Below are positions 15,664-24,112 of a DNA stretch of 53,977 nucleotides, in pieces. The notes under the pieces are model-generated. The model was given only the letters and a program-made list of their open reading frames with translations, had not been told where the DNA came from and searched no databases. Position 1 is the stretch's first letter. The number at the start of each line of letters is the position of its first letter. The translations under genes were made by a program, and so were the position numbers. Origin of the DNA: Verrucomicrobiales bacterium (GTDB lineage Bacteria > Verrucomicrobiota > Verrucomicrobiia > Verrucomicrobiales > Verrucomicrobiaceae). The DNA is taken from positions 1 through 53,977 of the forward strand of contig DNXB01000044.1 in assembly GCA_003506995.1 (NCBI GenBank), read 5' to 3'.

Positions 15664-17355
15664 ATGGCCTCCTTGCTTTCCTCACTCTGCGGCACCTGCG
15701 GCCGGAATTATCAGTCATTGATGCTGCGGGCCGCGAAGGCGGGCGGGCCGCTTTCGGGAATGGTCGGGCTGGCAGCGGATCTGGGCACGCCGGTGGCGAA
15801 TTTTATTCTCTGGCTCACGATCGGAGCGGGGTGCCTGACGGTGATCGCGGGCCTGTTGTGGTTCGGCGGGCATCAGCGCCAAATGCGACGTGCGATGGCG
15901 GATGGAAAGGTGACGCAGGAGGAACTCGAGCAGGCCACGGAGCACAATGTGTGGAGCGTGAGCTTTGCCTTTGGGCTCGTTTCGACGGTGGTGCTGTGCC
16001 TGTTCATGGGCGCACAAAAACTCGCGGCCGAGGAGGACAAAGGCGTGCTCGCCACGCTCGTCCCCGCGCTGGAACAGATGCAGAAATCGTTGTTCAAGAT
16101 CGAGAAGGACGTGGTGGCGGTCAAAGAGACGACCGAGCGCATCGAAACCAAGACCGACCAGGTGCTCACCAAGCTGGAGGACATGAGCGCGGTGTTTGAG
16201 CAGGCCGCGAAAAGCGGCGCGATCATCGCCAATGCCTCGACTCCGGCGGAGCATTACCACAACGCGCGCATGTTCGAGCTGAAGTCCGACTTCGCCAGCG
16301 CCCGCAAGAGCTACAACGCCTACCTGGCGAGCGGCGTGGACTTCATCGACCCGTATCTGGCCTACACCGACATGCTGAAAGTGCAGGACGGCCTGGAAGG
16401 CGCGCGTGAGGTCGTGGCGGCGATGCGGAAGAACAACACGAGCACGAGTTTGGAGATCGCGGCGGCGCTGTTGCTGCCGAAGGAGCAGCGCATTGCCGCT
16501 TTGAGGCAAGGCGTCGAGAAACACGCGGATTTCGCCCCGGCGGTGTATCTGCTGAGCCGTGAGTTTTCCGTGGAAAAGCTGGGCGAGCAGACCCTGGCCG
16601 ACAAACGCGAGGAAAAGACGCTGCTGGAGCAATTCCGCACATTGGACGGCGCAGGGAAGTTCCAGCGCTTCGTGATGGACAAGAAGCAGGCGAAAATCTG
16701 GCTCGATGATGCCGAAGTCCGTCTCGCGAAACTCGCGGCGATGCCCGCCGCCGTTTTGGAGAATCCGGTGACGCTTTCAGCGAACCAATCGAACCAGGGC
16801 TGGATGCTCACGCTGGGCTTCGCCGACTACAAAATCAAAAACGTCGAGTACAAGCTCGACGGCGCGGGCGAGTTCAAGTCCACCGGCTTCGCCAACATGA
16901 CCAATCCGCAGACCGGTCTGCCGATGCCGTCGCAGACCATCATGGTTGCCACACTTGCTCCCGGCGAGCACACGCTGGAAGTCCGCTACACCGACATGAC
17001 GGACAAGGTGAACGGCCCCTTCGTTTTGAAGCTGAACACCGCCGATGCCGCGCTCAAGGCCGGCAAAAACATGCTGGACATGACCGCCACCTCCTGGCTG
17101 AGCATTCAGAACGGCAATGTCTATTTCACCGGTGTGCTCACGCATCGAGGCATCCTCAAATCCATCCGCTACTCGTTCGACAGCGAAAAACTCGACCAGG
17201 AGTTTCCCTTCTCTCCGCCAAAGCCTGGCGATGGCCCGTATGAGATCGGTGATGGCCTGCCTTACCTCAAAGCACCGGATGGCTTGAAGTTCGTGGCGCT
17301 GCAATTGACTTTCGTGGACGGCACGCAGTCGGAGGTGAAGAAGTATCCAAAGTAG
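15664..17355 (+). CDS. Two-helix membrane protein with coiled coil and TPR-like region, unknown
   Basis: 563 residues. A short CGTC motif (Cys9, Cys12) precedes two transmembrane helices (about residues 44-69 and 97-117). A coiled coil then runs over residues ~130-185 (MQKSLFKIEKDVVAV, TTERIETKTDQVLTKLEDM), followed by TPR-like helices (EHYHNARMFELKSDFASARK, and onward) and a beta-rich C-terminal domain with no name I know. It may be an envelope scaffold. It stands alone. Its stop codon lies in the left arm of an inverted repeat shared with the convergent gene; the protein ends Pro-Lys. Confidence 0.78.
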   Translation: MASLLSSLCGTCGRNYQSLMLRAAKAGGPLSGMVGLAADLGTPVANFILWLTIGAGCLTVIAGLLWFGGHQRQMRRAMADGKVTQEELEQATEHNVWSVSFAFGLVSTVVLCLFMGAQKLAAEEDKGVLATLVPALEQMQKSLFKIEKDVVAVKETTERIETKTDQVLTKLEDMSAVFEQAAKSGAIIANASTPAEHYHNARMFELKSDFASARKSYNAYLASGVDFIDPYLAYTDMLKVQDGLEGAREVVAAMRKNNTSTSLEIAAALLLPKEQRIAALRQGVEKHADFAPAVYLLSREFSVEKLGEQTLADKREEKTLLEQFRTLDGAGKFQRFVMDKKQAKIWLDDAEVRLAKLAAMPAAVLENPVTLSANQSNQGWMLTLGFADYKIKNVEYKLDGAGEFKSTGFANMTNPQTGLPMPSQTIMVATLAPGEHTLEVRYTDMTDKVNGPFVLKLNTADAALKAGKNMLDMTATSWLSIQNGNVYFTGVLTHRGILKSIRYSFDSEKLDQEFPFSPPKPGDGPYEIGDGLPYLKAPDGLKFVALQLTFVDGTQSEVKKYPK

Positions 17356-17426
17356 TGGTGAGCTTCAGCTCGCTCATGGCGCTGCGCGTGCGGGGGAAGC
17401 ACGAGCTAAAGCTCATGACTACTTTG
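17347..17426. terminator. Long inverted repeat between convergent genes, candidate bidirectional terminator
   Basis: CCAAAGTAGT-(2)-TGAGCTT-(1)-AGCTCG at about 17347-17372 is mirrored by its reverse complement at 17401-17426. Both genes' stop codons lie inside the arms (AAG TAG on each strand). There is no T-run, so a rho-independent mechanism is doubtful; it may be a repeat element. It belongs with other AAAGTAG edges at 24106 and 42615. Confidence 0.7.
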
Positions 17427-18303
17427 GCCGTTCCGAAGGCTTCCAGTCGCCCGGTTTTTCCTCGCGAATGTCCAGCAATGCGATGCCCGGACGCGTGAAC
17501 TCGATGCGGCGCTGCTTGTAAAGCGAACCCAGGGCTTGTTTGAAGGCCTTCTTGCTCGCTTCAAAGTGATTGCGAATCACCTCGGGCGGGCTGTCATCAT
17601 CGAAGTCGAGTTTGCCGCCGTTGTTTTTCAGCGCTTCGAGAATGCGGTCTGTCAGCGATGCGACCCGTTGATAACCGGACGCGTCAAGGCTGAGGTCGAT
17701 CTTCCCGCTGGGATAAACCGCGCTCACGAAACCGTTGAGCTGCTGCCCCACCTGCAATGGAGCACCGACATTCGAATGGTAGAGCAGCCCGACATGCGTG
17801 CCCTCGACAATCGCGTTATAGCCCAGCGGTGTGCGTGCGGTGATGAGGAGTGAGACCGGCTGCGCGGGTTTGAACGGCGGGCGTTGGCGGCTCAGATGCC
17901 GGTTCAACCGCGTGGTGGCGATGATGCGGTCCGTTTTTTCATCCAGCAGAATGTAGGCGACGACCTTGTCTCCCACCCGAACCGGGTCCGCCTGCTCGCG
18001 AAACGGCAACAGCAGGTCCTTCAGCAGTCCCCAGTTTAGGAAGGCACCGATATTGCGGTTCACGCTGACGACTTCCAGCGTCGCAAACTCGCCCACGGTG
18101 GCCAGCGGCGTCTCGGTCGTCGCCACCAGCCGGTCTTCCGAGTCGCGGTAGATGAACACATCCAGCGCATCCCCAAGGCTCGTCCCTTTCGGGATGTAGC
18201 GGTTCGGCAGCAGAATCTCCCCATGCTCGCCGCCATCCAGGTAAATGCCATGCGGCGTGCTGTGGAGGACGATGAGGGAGTTGCGTTTGCCAATCTGGGC
18301 CAT
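17419..18303 (-). CDS. S1-like RNA-binding protein, CvfB family
   Basis: 294 residues. It matches the CvfB family: an S1-type beta-barrel at the start (IGKRNSLIVLHSTPHGIYLDG, then GEILLPNRYIP), two more S1-like domains (VNRNIGAFLNWGLLKDLLLPF; YNAIVEGTHVGLLYHSN) and a C-terminal winged-helix part (VIRNHFEASKKAFKQALGSLYKQRRI). CvfB proteins bind RNA and affect virulence or stress genes in Firmicutes; the target here is unknown. The start at 18303 begins directly with the first barrel. It lies 53 bases downstream of an antitoxin-like gene on the same strand. Confidence 0.88.
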   Translation of the reverse strand: MAQIGKRNSLIVLHSTPHGIYLDGGEHGEILLPNRYIPKGTSLGDALDVFIYRDSEDRLVATTETPLATVGEFATLEVVSVNRNIGAFLNWGLLKDLLLPFREQADPVRVGDKVVAYILLDEKTDRIIATTRLNRHLSRQRPPFKPAQPVSLLITARTPLGYNAIVEGTHVGLLYHSNVGAPLQVGQQLNGFVSAVYPSGKIDLSLDASGYQRVASLTDRILEALKNNGGKLDFDDDSPPEVIRNHFEASKKAFKQALGSLYKQRRIEFTRPGIALLDIREEKPGDWKPSERPK

Positions 18304-18356
18304 GAGCCCAAACTAGACGCGGAGCGGGATCAATCCAGCGGCTACTTCACCCCATG

Positions 18357-18638
18357 TTAAGTCAACTCAACCTTCAGCTTGCGTCCAAGTGCCAGCGCCG
18401 CCTTTTCGATGAGTTGCAGACTAATCGCCGAGTCATCTTTGGCAAAAAGCGTGTTCAAGGCGTCAAGGCTCGTGTTCATGCGGCCCGCCAGCTTGGCGCG
18501 AGAAATGCGGCGTTTCTTCATTTCCTGCTCGATCTGCCAGGTCACGACGCGCTTGTGCGCTGCAGCCTCGCATTCCGCGAGGATGCCTTCTTCCTTCAGA
18601 AAATCATCGAAGTCTGCGCCGATGTGCTTGGCGTTCAT
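18357..18638 (-). CDS. XRE-family HTH protein, orphan HigA-like antitoxin
   Basis: 93 residues. The second half is a helix-turn-helix: VVTWQIEQEMKKRRISRAKLAG, then MNTSLDALNTLF and SLQLIEKAALALGRKLKVEL. This arrangement is common in HigA-type antitoxins. No toxin gene is next to it: 14 bases upstream lies the end of a PQQ-propeller gene, and CvfB is downstream. It may act as a stand-alone regulator or be the remnant of a pair. Start at 18638 (MNAKHIG); the much longer open frame upstream is a shadow. Confidence 0.75.
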   Translation of the reverse strand: MNAKHIGADFDDFLKEEGILAECEAAAHKRVVTWQIEQEMKKRRISRAKLAGRMNTSLDALNTLFAKDDSAISLQLIEKAALALGRKLKVELT

Positions 18639-18652
18639 GAGTTGAGTTTTCC

Positions 18653-19867
18653 TCACTTCACCTTCACGACCACCATTTTCTCCGCATCGCGGGCGTAGAG
18701 CAGGCCGTTGGCGAATGCCGAGTGGCTGCGGTGGCCGGCGCGGGTGATCTGGCTGCTTCGCAGGAGTTGGAATTTTTCGGGCGTGGCCTGGATGATCCAA
18801 AGTTCGCCGGATTCGGTGTGCAGCAGCAGTTTGTCGCCGACGAGGATCAAGGTGCCGCCCTGGATGCGATCCGACGCTTCCCAGGCGACTTTGCCATCGG
18901 CCACGGCGATGCAGCGCAGCGTCATGCCGCTTTCCTGGCGGCCATGCAGGCCATAGACGTGGCCGTTGTGATAAACGGGCGTGGTGTAGTGACAGTCGAG
19001 CACGGCGGCTTTTTTCCACAGGTTGACCAGCTTGCGTTCCGTCTTGTTCCACTGCCACAAGGCGGCTCCAACATCGTAAGCGGCGGAAAAGAGCAGTTTG
19101 CCATCGCCACACGGCACGGGAGCGGCTGCGTTGACGGAGGCGTCGATCTCGGCGCGGAAGAATTCATCGGCGAGCACCTTGCCATCGCTGTTTTGCGTCA
19201 AGACGATGCCGCTGCGGGTGAAGAACGCGCTCACGCCGGTGTCTTCGGGAATCAGGATGGGCGATGAATAGCCCGCCTCATGATCGGTGGCCTGCCAGAC
19301 GGGCTTTCCGCTCTGCAAGTCGAGCGCGATGATGCCAGCGCCGCCTTTGCCACCCACGTTGAGCAGCACTTTGCCTTCGGTCACGAGCGGCGAGCAGGCG
19401 CGGCCAAAGTATCCCTGTGGGGATTCGAGTTCGGCGACGGTGTCGTAGCTCCACAGCAGCTTGCCTGACTCAAAATCAAGCGCCTGCACGATGCCCTCAG
19501 GCCCGTGGGTGATGACCTTGCCTTCGGCGATGCAGGGCACGGCACGCGGGCCGTTGTCCATGCCGAAGCTGTCGCGGTAACTGGCGGGATACGCCTGCCT
19601 CCAGATCGCTTTGCCATCGGTGGCATGGAGCGCCTCGGTGACCATGTCGGCTCCCTGGCGATGAAACACGATCACACGCCCCTTTGAGACCACCGGCCCG
19701 GCATGGCCGCTGCCGAGCTTGCGATTCCAAAGAATTTCCGGCTCAGAGCCGCCGGTGATGACGGCTTCATCCTGAGCGGTGGCGTCGCGTTGAGGGCCGA
19801 GAAATTGCGGCCAGACGCCTGCGTGAAGCGGAATGGATGCGCAGAGGAGAAATAGAAGCGGGCGCAT
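18653..19867 (-). CDS. Exported PQQ-like beta-propeller protein
   Basis: 404 residues with a signal peptide (MRPLLFLLCASIPLHAG). The rest is built of repeated blades with the Trp-docking style of quinoprotein and BamB propellers: GVWPQFLGPQRDAT at the start, then ATDGKAIWRQAY, DFESGKLLWSYDT, DLQSGKPVWQAT and VADGKVAWEAS. Proteins opening with W-P-Q-F-L/R-G-P are very common in Planctomycetes and Verrucomicrobia. No catalytic quinoprotein residues can be assigned, so binding or scaffolding is likely. Start at 19867; the ATG at 19915 would put the signal peptide inside. tsaD is 16 bases upstream on the same strand. Confidence 0.87.
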   Translation of the reverse strand: MRPLLFLLCASIPLHAGVWPQFLGPQRDATAQDEAVITGGSEPEILWNRKLGSGHAGPVVSKGRVIVFHRQGADMVTEALHATDGKAIWRQAYPASYRDSFGMDNGPRAVPCIAEGKVITHGPEGIVQALDFESGKLLWSYDTVAELESPQGYFGRACSPLVTEGKVLLNVGGKGGAGIIALDLQSGKPVWQATDHEAGYSSPILIPEDTGVSAFFTRSGIVLTQNSDGKVLADEFFRAEIDASVNAAAPVPCGDGKLLFSAAYDVGAALWQWNKTERKLVNLWKKAAVLDCHYTTPVYHNGHVYGLHGRQESGMTLRCIAVADGKVAWEASDRIQGGTLILVGDKLLLHTESGELWIIQATPEKFQLLRSSQITRAGHRSHSAFANGLLYARDAEKMVVVKVK

Positions 19868-19883
19868 GGGATCTGAAGGTGGA

Positions 19884-20894
19884 TCAACTGACAAGCGAGA
19901 GATTGGGATCGACATCCGCCTCCAGCGGCGAGGTGTGGCCGGTGTTGAAACGCTGCACGGCGGCGAAGGCGATCATGCCGGCATTGTCGGTGCAAAGATC
20001 AGGCCGCGCGAGCAGCAGTTGCAGACCCGCTTTGGCACAACGGGCGCTCAATGCCTCGCGCAGTCCGCAGTTGCAGCTCACGCCGCCGCTGACAGTCACC
20101 AGCGTCTCGCGGCTGCGCTTCGCGGCGAGCACGAGCTTTTCGACGAGCACCTCAATGATGGCCGCCTGCACGCTGGCGCAGACATCGGCGAGCGTCTGCT
20201 CGTTCTTCACATCGATCTTCGGCAGCTCATAAAGCACGGCGGTTTTCAGTCCGCTGAAGCTGAACTCCAGACTGGAGCCGTCCAGGAAGCTGCGGGGAAA
20301 GGTGAAGGCGCTCGGATCGCCGCGCTGGGCGAGTTGGTCGATCTCCGGGCCGCCAGGATAAGGCAGGCCGAGCATTTTTGCGACCTTGTCAAATGCCTCG
20401 CCCGCCGCATCATCGCGCGTACGTCCGAGCAATTCATAACGGCCCACGTCCTGCACGCGCACGAGCATCGTGTGGCCGCCGCTCACGATCAGCGCCACGC
20501 ACGGACGCACCGGGCCGTTTTCATTCATGAAAGGCGAGAGCAGGTGTCCCTCCATGTGATTCACCGCGAGAAAGGGTTTGTTTTCGGCGATGGCGAGCGC
20601 CTTGGCCATCGAGGTGCCGATGAGGAGGGAGCTGACAAGGCCGGGACCGCTGGTGGCGGCGAAAGCGGCCATGTCGCCGAGTTTCTTCCCTGCATCGGCC
20701 AAAACCTGCTCCACCAGCGGGCGCACATGCAGGATGTGATTGCGGGACGCCACCTCCGGCACCACGCCGCCATACTGGCGATGAATCTCGATCTGCGAGG
20801 CGATGCGGCTCGCGATCAGCCCGCCATCCAGGGTGCAGATCGCGACGGCGGTCTCATCGCAAGAAGATTCGAGGGCGAGCAGGCAGGGGGGCAT
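19884..20894 (-). CDS. tsaD: tRNA N6-adenosine threonylcarbamoyltransferase
   Basis: 336 residues. TsaD transfers the threonylcarbamoyl group from TC-AMP to A37 of tRNAs that read ANN codons, with TsaB and TsaE. Family marks: ALESSCDETAVAI at the N-terminus, the metal ligands His113 and His117 in NHMEGH, SGGHTML, DDAAGEAFDKVAKMLGLPYPGG, VSGGVSCN and the end CTDNAGMIA. Full length, all motifs intact. It is followed by the PQQ-propeller gene on the same strand. Confidence 0.96.
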   Translation of the reverse strand: MPPCLLALESSCDETAVAICTLDGGLIASRIASQIEIHRQYGGVVPEVASRNHILHVRPLVEQVLADAGKKLGDMAAFAATSGPGLVSSLLIGTSMAKALAIAENKPFLAVNHMEGHLLSPFMNENGPVRPCVALIVSGGHTMLVRVQDVGRYELLGRTRDDAAGEAFDKVAKMLGLPYPGGPEIDQLAQRGDPSAFTFPRSFLDGSSLEFSFSGLKTAVLYELPKIDVKNEQTLADVCASVQAAIIEVLVEKLVLAAKRSRETLVTVSGGVSCNCGLREALSARCAKAGLQLLLARPDLCTDNAGMIAFAAVQRFNTGHTSPLEADVDPNLSLVS

Positions 20895-20897
20895 CGT

Positions 20898-20917
20898 GAA
20901 ATGAGGAATGACGAAGG
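20898..20917. repeat. AATGACGAAT-family repeat, short copy
   Basis: GAAATGAGGAATGACGAAGG, just upstream of the tsaD start, shares AATGAGGAATGACGAA with the left arm at 22834-22865. Confidence 0.6.
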
Positions 20918-20954
20918 GGAGGCATCAAGCAACGAGCATCTGCCATCCGGTGCC

Positions 20955-20996
20955 AAAAAAAAGCCGCCGTCCCCCGGTTGGGTGGGGAACGGCGGC
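20955..20996 (-). terminator. Rho-independent terminator
   Basis: Read on the minus strand: GCCGCCGTTCCCC, a short loop, GGGGGACGGCGGC, then eight T. Strong GC stem plus T-run, placed 23 bases after the stop of the Cys-rich lipoprotein gene. Confidence 0.9.
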
Positions 20997-21018
20997 GTGG
21001 ATTCAGTTTCCTGTCAGA

Positions 21019-21171
21019 CTAGTGCTTGTGGCCTTCTTTGCAGCAGGCTTTGCTGTCTTTCGAGCAGCAGGCCTTGGCTTTGGAGTCGCACGTCGCACAA
21101 TCCTTCTTCGTGGCGCAGGATGCGAGAAGCATCGAGGACGCGGCGATCAGAACAGTGGCAAAACGGATCAT
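21019..21171 (-). CDS. Tiny Cys-rich lipoprotein, possible metal binder
   Basis: A 50-residue protein. Signal peptide with lipobox LASC (Cys19 lipidated), then 31 residues with six more Cys: DCATC (Cx2C), ACC, ACC, ending in EGHKH. The Cx2C and paired CC with a terminal His-Lys-His look like a metallothionein-type metal site on a membrane anchor; this is inference. A strong terminator follows at 20955-20996, which supports a real transcript. It is too small for usual gene-finding limits. Confidence 0.8.
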   Translation of the reverse strand: MIRFATVLIAASSMLLASCATKKDCATCDSKAKACCSKDSKACCKEGHKH

Positions 21172-21222
21172 GTTGGATCAGATGTCAGATTGGCAATGCA
21201 GCCGCTTTTGGCGGCCGATTGC

Positions 21223-21327
21223 TTACTTGCCGCTGTAAACCGGTGGTGGTGGTGGCGGCGGAGGGGTCTGCTGGCAGGAGCTGAGCACCGCAGCGGATGC
21301 GATGAGGGTGAGGATAGCGATTTTCAT
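21223..21327 (-). CDS. Tiny proline-rich lipoprotein
   Basis: 34 residues: signal peptide with lipobox LSSC (Cys18), then QQT, eight consecutive Pro, and VYSGK. There is almost no folded part, so it may act as a short spacer or be a membrane-anchored peptide. Same strand and 51 bases upstream of the Cys-rich lipoprotein; the pair may share a transcript ending at 20955. A 5-base hairpin lies just after its stop (GCCGC at 21201, GCGGC at 21211). Initiation context is not strong. Confidence 0.6.
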   Translation of the reverse strand: MKIAILTLIASAAVLSSCQQTPPPPPPPPVYSGK

Positions 21328-21479
21328 GTGTGTGGGTGTTAACCTGTTTGTTAAGCTTCCCATCCACCAGACTCCTGGCAGCGGGATTTTTGAGAGTAAC
21401 GACAACTTCTGTTTTTGCAAACAGCCAAATGCACCTACTGAACAAACTCTCAAGAATGACGCATGAGGAGCAAGAATTC

Positions 21480-21506
21480 GGCCGTTCCAGAATAGCCGGA
21501 ACGGCC
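21480..21506 (-). terminator. Hairpin after the CPXCG gene, candidate terminator
   Basis: GGCCGTTCC and GGAACGGCC form a perfect 9-base stem with a 9-base loop, 11 bases past the stop of the gene at 21518. On the minus strand it is followed by GAATTCTTGC, which has only a weak T content. Confidence 0.55.
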
Positions 21507-21517
21507 AGAGAGGCGGT

Positions 21518-21715
21518 TCAACCGTAAGGTCCGCTCGCCCCCAGCCCGTAAGCCGTCCCGATGACCTCGCCGTCCGCCTCCTCAAAGAAGATCCGCAGCG
21601 GGCGGCAGCACACCTCGCAGTCGTAGTCCACATCACACGGCACCTCGTCAAACGACGGCGCGGGAACCTCAAATTCCTGAAAACAACTCGGACAGGCGAC
21701 AGGCGTGGTGTGCAT
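21518..21715 (-). CDS. CPXCG-family Cys-rich zinc-binding protein
   Basis: 65 residues. It has CPSC near the start and DYDCEVCCRPL in the middle, which with the short length matches the CPXCG family of small putative zinc-ribbon proteins: two Cys pairs separated by about 25 residues. Its function is not known. Start at 21715 (MHTTPVACPS); the long upstream frame is a shadow. It is divergent from cdsA; the 208 bases between contain both promoters, which I cannot place with confidence. Confidence 0.82.
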   Translation of the reverse strand: MHTTPVACPSCFQEFEVPAPSFDEVPCDVDYDCEVCCRPLRIFFEEADGEVIGTAYGLGASGPYG

Positions 21716-21923
21716 CACTGAGGTGAAACGCCTCGGCACCGCCGACGCGCACATTTTTCTCGTTTCATGACGGTGCTTTCTGCGAGGCCAGGCGTGTGCA
21801 TTTCGCGCCCCGGCGAGGCACGCGGGCGGCAGATGCGGCGGCCATGAAGCGTGCCGCAAACGCGAAATCGCATTGCCCTCGGGAGCGGGATACGCTCTAA
21901 ATGGGCGCTTCCCAACCCGCCGC

Positions 21924-22832
21924 ATGTCCGAATCCGCCGCCGCAGCCCCGCCGACCACGCCCAGCAGGCGTCGCGTCTTTGCCTCCCGGCTTTTCAGTAC
22001 GCTGCTCCTGTGGTCGCTGCTCACGGTCGCTTTTCTGCAATGGCAGAACACCTGGCTGATCATCGCTGTCACCGGATTCTTCGGCGTGGCTGGCGCGGTC
22101 GAGTACTATCGCCTGCTGCGCAATGACCCGCATGCCCGCTCCTTCAACGCGCTCGGCTTCGTCATCTGCATCACCTACTGGGCCTCGGTGATCTGGTTCA
22201 CGACCACGCATCATGACGTGCCGCCCATGTGGCTCGATCTGGCGGCGCTCACCGCCAGCGTGCATGGTTCCTTCTTGCTATGCTACCGCCATCAGCTTGA
22301 GGGCGCGTTGACGCTGCAGCGCATCTTCAACACGGTGTTCGGCGTCGTTTACACCGTCATTTTCTTCGGCTTCATCGCCCGCCTGATGTACTTCCAGTCC
22401 GACGGCCAGGGCATCACCGGCATCTTTTTGGTGCTGTTCCTCGTCATGGTCACGAAATTCAGTGACATGGGTGCTTATGTGGTCGGCGTGCTGTTTGGGA
22501 AGCACAAGATGATCCCGCACATCAGCCCCGCGAAGTCGTGGGAAGGCCTCGTCGGTGCTTTCATCGGTTCCTTTGGTGCCGCAGCCCTCTTGTTGGCCAT
22601 CATGCCCGAAAAAATCGCCCCCATCACCTGGCTGCACGGCATGATCCTCGCCCCGGTGCTCTGCGCCACCGCCGTGACCGGCGATCTGGCCGAATCCGTG
22701 CTCAAACGCTGCGTCGCCATCAAGGACAGCGGCCACGCGCTGCCCGGCATCGGCGGCATCCTCGATCTCACTGACAGTCTGCTCTTCACTGCTCCGGTGT
22801 TCTATTTTTACCTCTCGGCCATCGCCCGATGA
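21924..22832 (+). CDS. cdsA: Phosphatidate cytidylyltransferase
   Basis: 302 residues, multi-pass membrane enzyme that makes CDP-diacylglycerol from phosphatidate and CTP, the branch point of phospholipid synthesis. Signature region: KFSDMGAYVVG, FGKHKMIPHISPAKSWEG, then SVLKRCVAIKDSGHALPGIGG and ILDLTDSLLF. The canonical form has PGHGGxxDRxDS; here His and Arg are replaced by Ile and Leu, which I recall as usual for the Planctomycetes-Verrucomicrobia branch rather than a defect. Start at 21924 (MSESAAA). dxr lies downstream on the same strand after an inverted repeat. Confidence 0.92.
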   Translation: MSESAAAAPPTTPSRRRVFASRLFSTLLLWSLLTVAFLQWQNTWLIIAVTGFFGVAGAVEYYRLLRNDPHARSFNALGFVICITYWASVIWFTTTHHDVPPMWLDLAALTASVHGSFLLCYRHQLEGALTLQRIFNTVFGVVYTVIFFGFIARLMYFQSDGQGITGIFLVLFLVMVTKFSDMGAYVVGVLFGKHKMIPHISPAKSWEGLVGAFIGSFGAAALLLAIMPEKIAPITWLHGMILAPVLCATAVTGDLAESVLKRCVAIKDSGHALPGIGGILDLTDSLLFTAPVFYFYLSAIAR

Positions 22833-22833
22833 A

Positions 22834-22946
22834 AAATGACGAAACCAGAATGAGGAATGACGAATCAAGTCCCAATGCCTAAAGTGTGGCTCGTTCTTCG
22901 GGCTTCGTCATTCATTCGTCATTCGCCATTCTGATTTCGACATTCC
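22834..22946. repeat. AATGACGAAT-family inverted pair (REPIN-like) between cdsA and dxr
   Basis: The left arm 22834-22865 and right arm 22914-22946 are reverse complements at about 28 of 32 positions, with about 48 bases between. It starts two bases after the cdsA stop and ends nine bases before the dxr start, so it fills the whole gap. An extra half copy (CTTCGTCATTC) abuts the right arm. Confidence 0.85.
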
Positions 22947-22954
22947 TTTTGCCG

Positions 22955-24112
22955 ATGCCCGCCGTCACCTCCACCGCCAATCGCCGCGTCCTCCTCCTCG
23001 GCTCCACCGGCTCCATCGGCACCAGCGCCCTCAAAGTCGCCCGCGACATCCCGGACCGCATGCAGATCGTCGGTCTGGCCGCGAACAGCAGCGTCGAGGC
23101 GCTCGTCGAGCAAGTCCGCGAGACCGGCGTGAAGCAGGTCGCGCTCACCGATGCCGCCGCTGCGGCCAAAGCGCGTGCGTTGCTGCCTGCGGATGTCGTT
23201 TTGCACATCGGAGCACAGGGCCTCGTCGATCTCGTCAACGAATCCGACGCCGACATGGTCCTCGTCGCCATCGTCGGCACCGCAGGACTCGCACCCGCCC
23301 TCGCTGCCATTGAGCGCGGAATGCATTTGGCCGTCGCCAGCAAAGAAATCCTCGTCATGGCCGGCGAGGCCGTCACCGAGGCCGCGAAGCGCAAGGGCGT
23401 GAACATCCTGCCCGTGGACAGCGAGCACAACGCCATCTTCCAGTGCCTCGAAGGCCATCGCCACAGCGATGTGCAGCGCATCCTGCTCACCGCCAGCGGC
23501 GGCCCCTTCCGCACGCTGCCAGCGGATCAATTGCCGAGCGTCACCGTCGCGCAGGCCTTGAAGCATCCCACCTGGACCATGGGCCGCAAGATCACCATCG
23601 ACAGCGCCACGCTGTTCAACAAAGGCCTCGAAATGATCGAGGCCAAGTGGCTGTTCGACGTGCCGATGGACAAGATCGAGGTCGTCGTGCATCCGCAAAG
23701 CATCGTTCACAGCATGGTCGAGTTCGCCGACAACAGCGTCATCGCCCAGCTCAGCCACAGCGACATGTGCTTCCCTATTCAGTACGCCGTCACCTGGCCC
23801 GACCGCGTCCCGAACAATTTGCAGCCGCTCAACTTCGACCAAGTCGGCGCCCTGCACTTCGAAGCCCCCCGCGTGGACGACTTCCCCGCCCTCAACCTCG
23901 CCCGCCACGCCGGCACCGTCGGCGGCACCCTCCCCGCCGTCCTCAACGCCGCCAACGAAGTCGCCGTCGATGCCTTTCTCAACGGCAAGATCAACTTCCC
24001 CGGCATCTGGCAGACCGTGGAGCGCGTCATGAACGCGCATCGAGTCATCGCGCATCCAAGTTTGGATGAATTGATCGACGCCGATGCGTGGGCGCGACGC
24101 GCAGCAAAGTAG
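22955..24112 (+). CDS. dxr: 1-deoxy-D-xylulose 5-phosphate reductoisomerase
   Basis: 385 residues. It converts DXP to MEP with NADPH, the committed step of the MEP isoprenoid pathway (the target of fosmidomycin). Visible: the NADPH loop LLLGSTGSIGTSAL, ASKEILVMAGE, the metal and substrate region PVDSEHNAIFQCLEG, TASGGPFR, and the later HPTWTMGRKITIDSATLFNKG in two parts. Start at 22955, since earlier codons translate the inverted repeat. Its last codons are AAG TAG, shared with a repeat edge. Confidence 0.95.
   Translation: MPAVTSTANRRVLLLGSTGSIGTSALKVARDIPDRMQIVGLAANSSVEALVEQVRETGVKQVALTDAAAAAKARALLPADVVLHIGAQGLVDLVNESDADMVLVAIVGTAGLAPALAAIERGMHLAVASKEILVMAGEAVTEAAKRKGVNILPVDSEHNAIFQCLEGHRHSDVQRILLTASGGPFRTLPADQLPSVTVAQALKHPTWTMGRKITIDSATLFNKGLEMIEAKWLFDVPMDKIEVVVHPQSIVHSMVEFADNSVIAQLSHSDMCFPIQYAVTWPDRVPNNLQPLNFDQVGALHFEAPRVDDFPALNLARHAGTVGGTLPAVLNAANEVAVDAFLNGKINFPGIWQTVERVMNAHRVIAHPSLDELIDADAWARRAAK

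Noticed and set aside
18639..19112. N-terminal extension of the XRE protein into a 251-residue frame
   Set aside because: The extension is Arg/Pro/His-rich shadow of the PQQ-propeller gene on another frame; the HTH protein starts sensibly at 18638.
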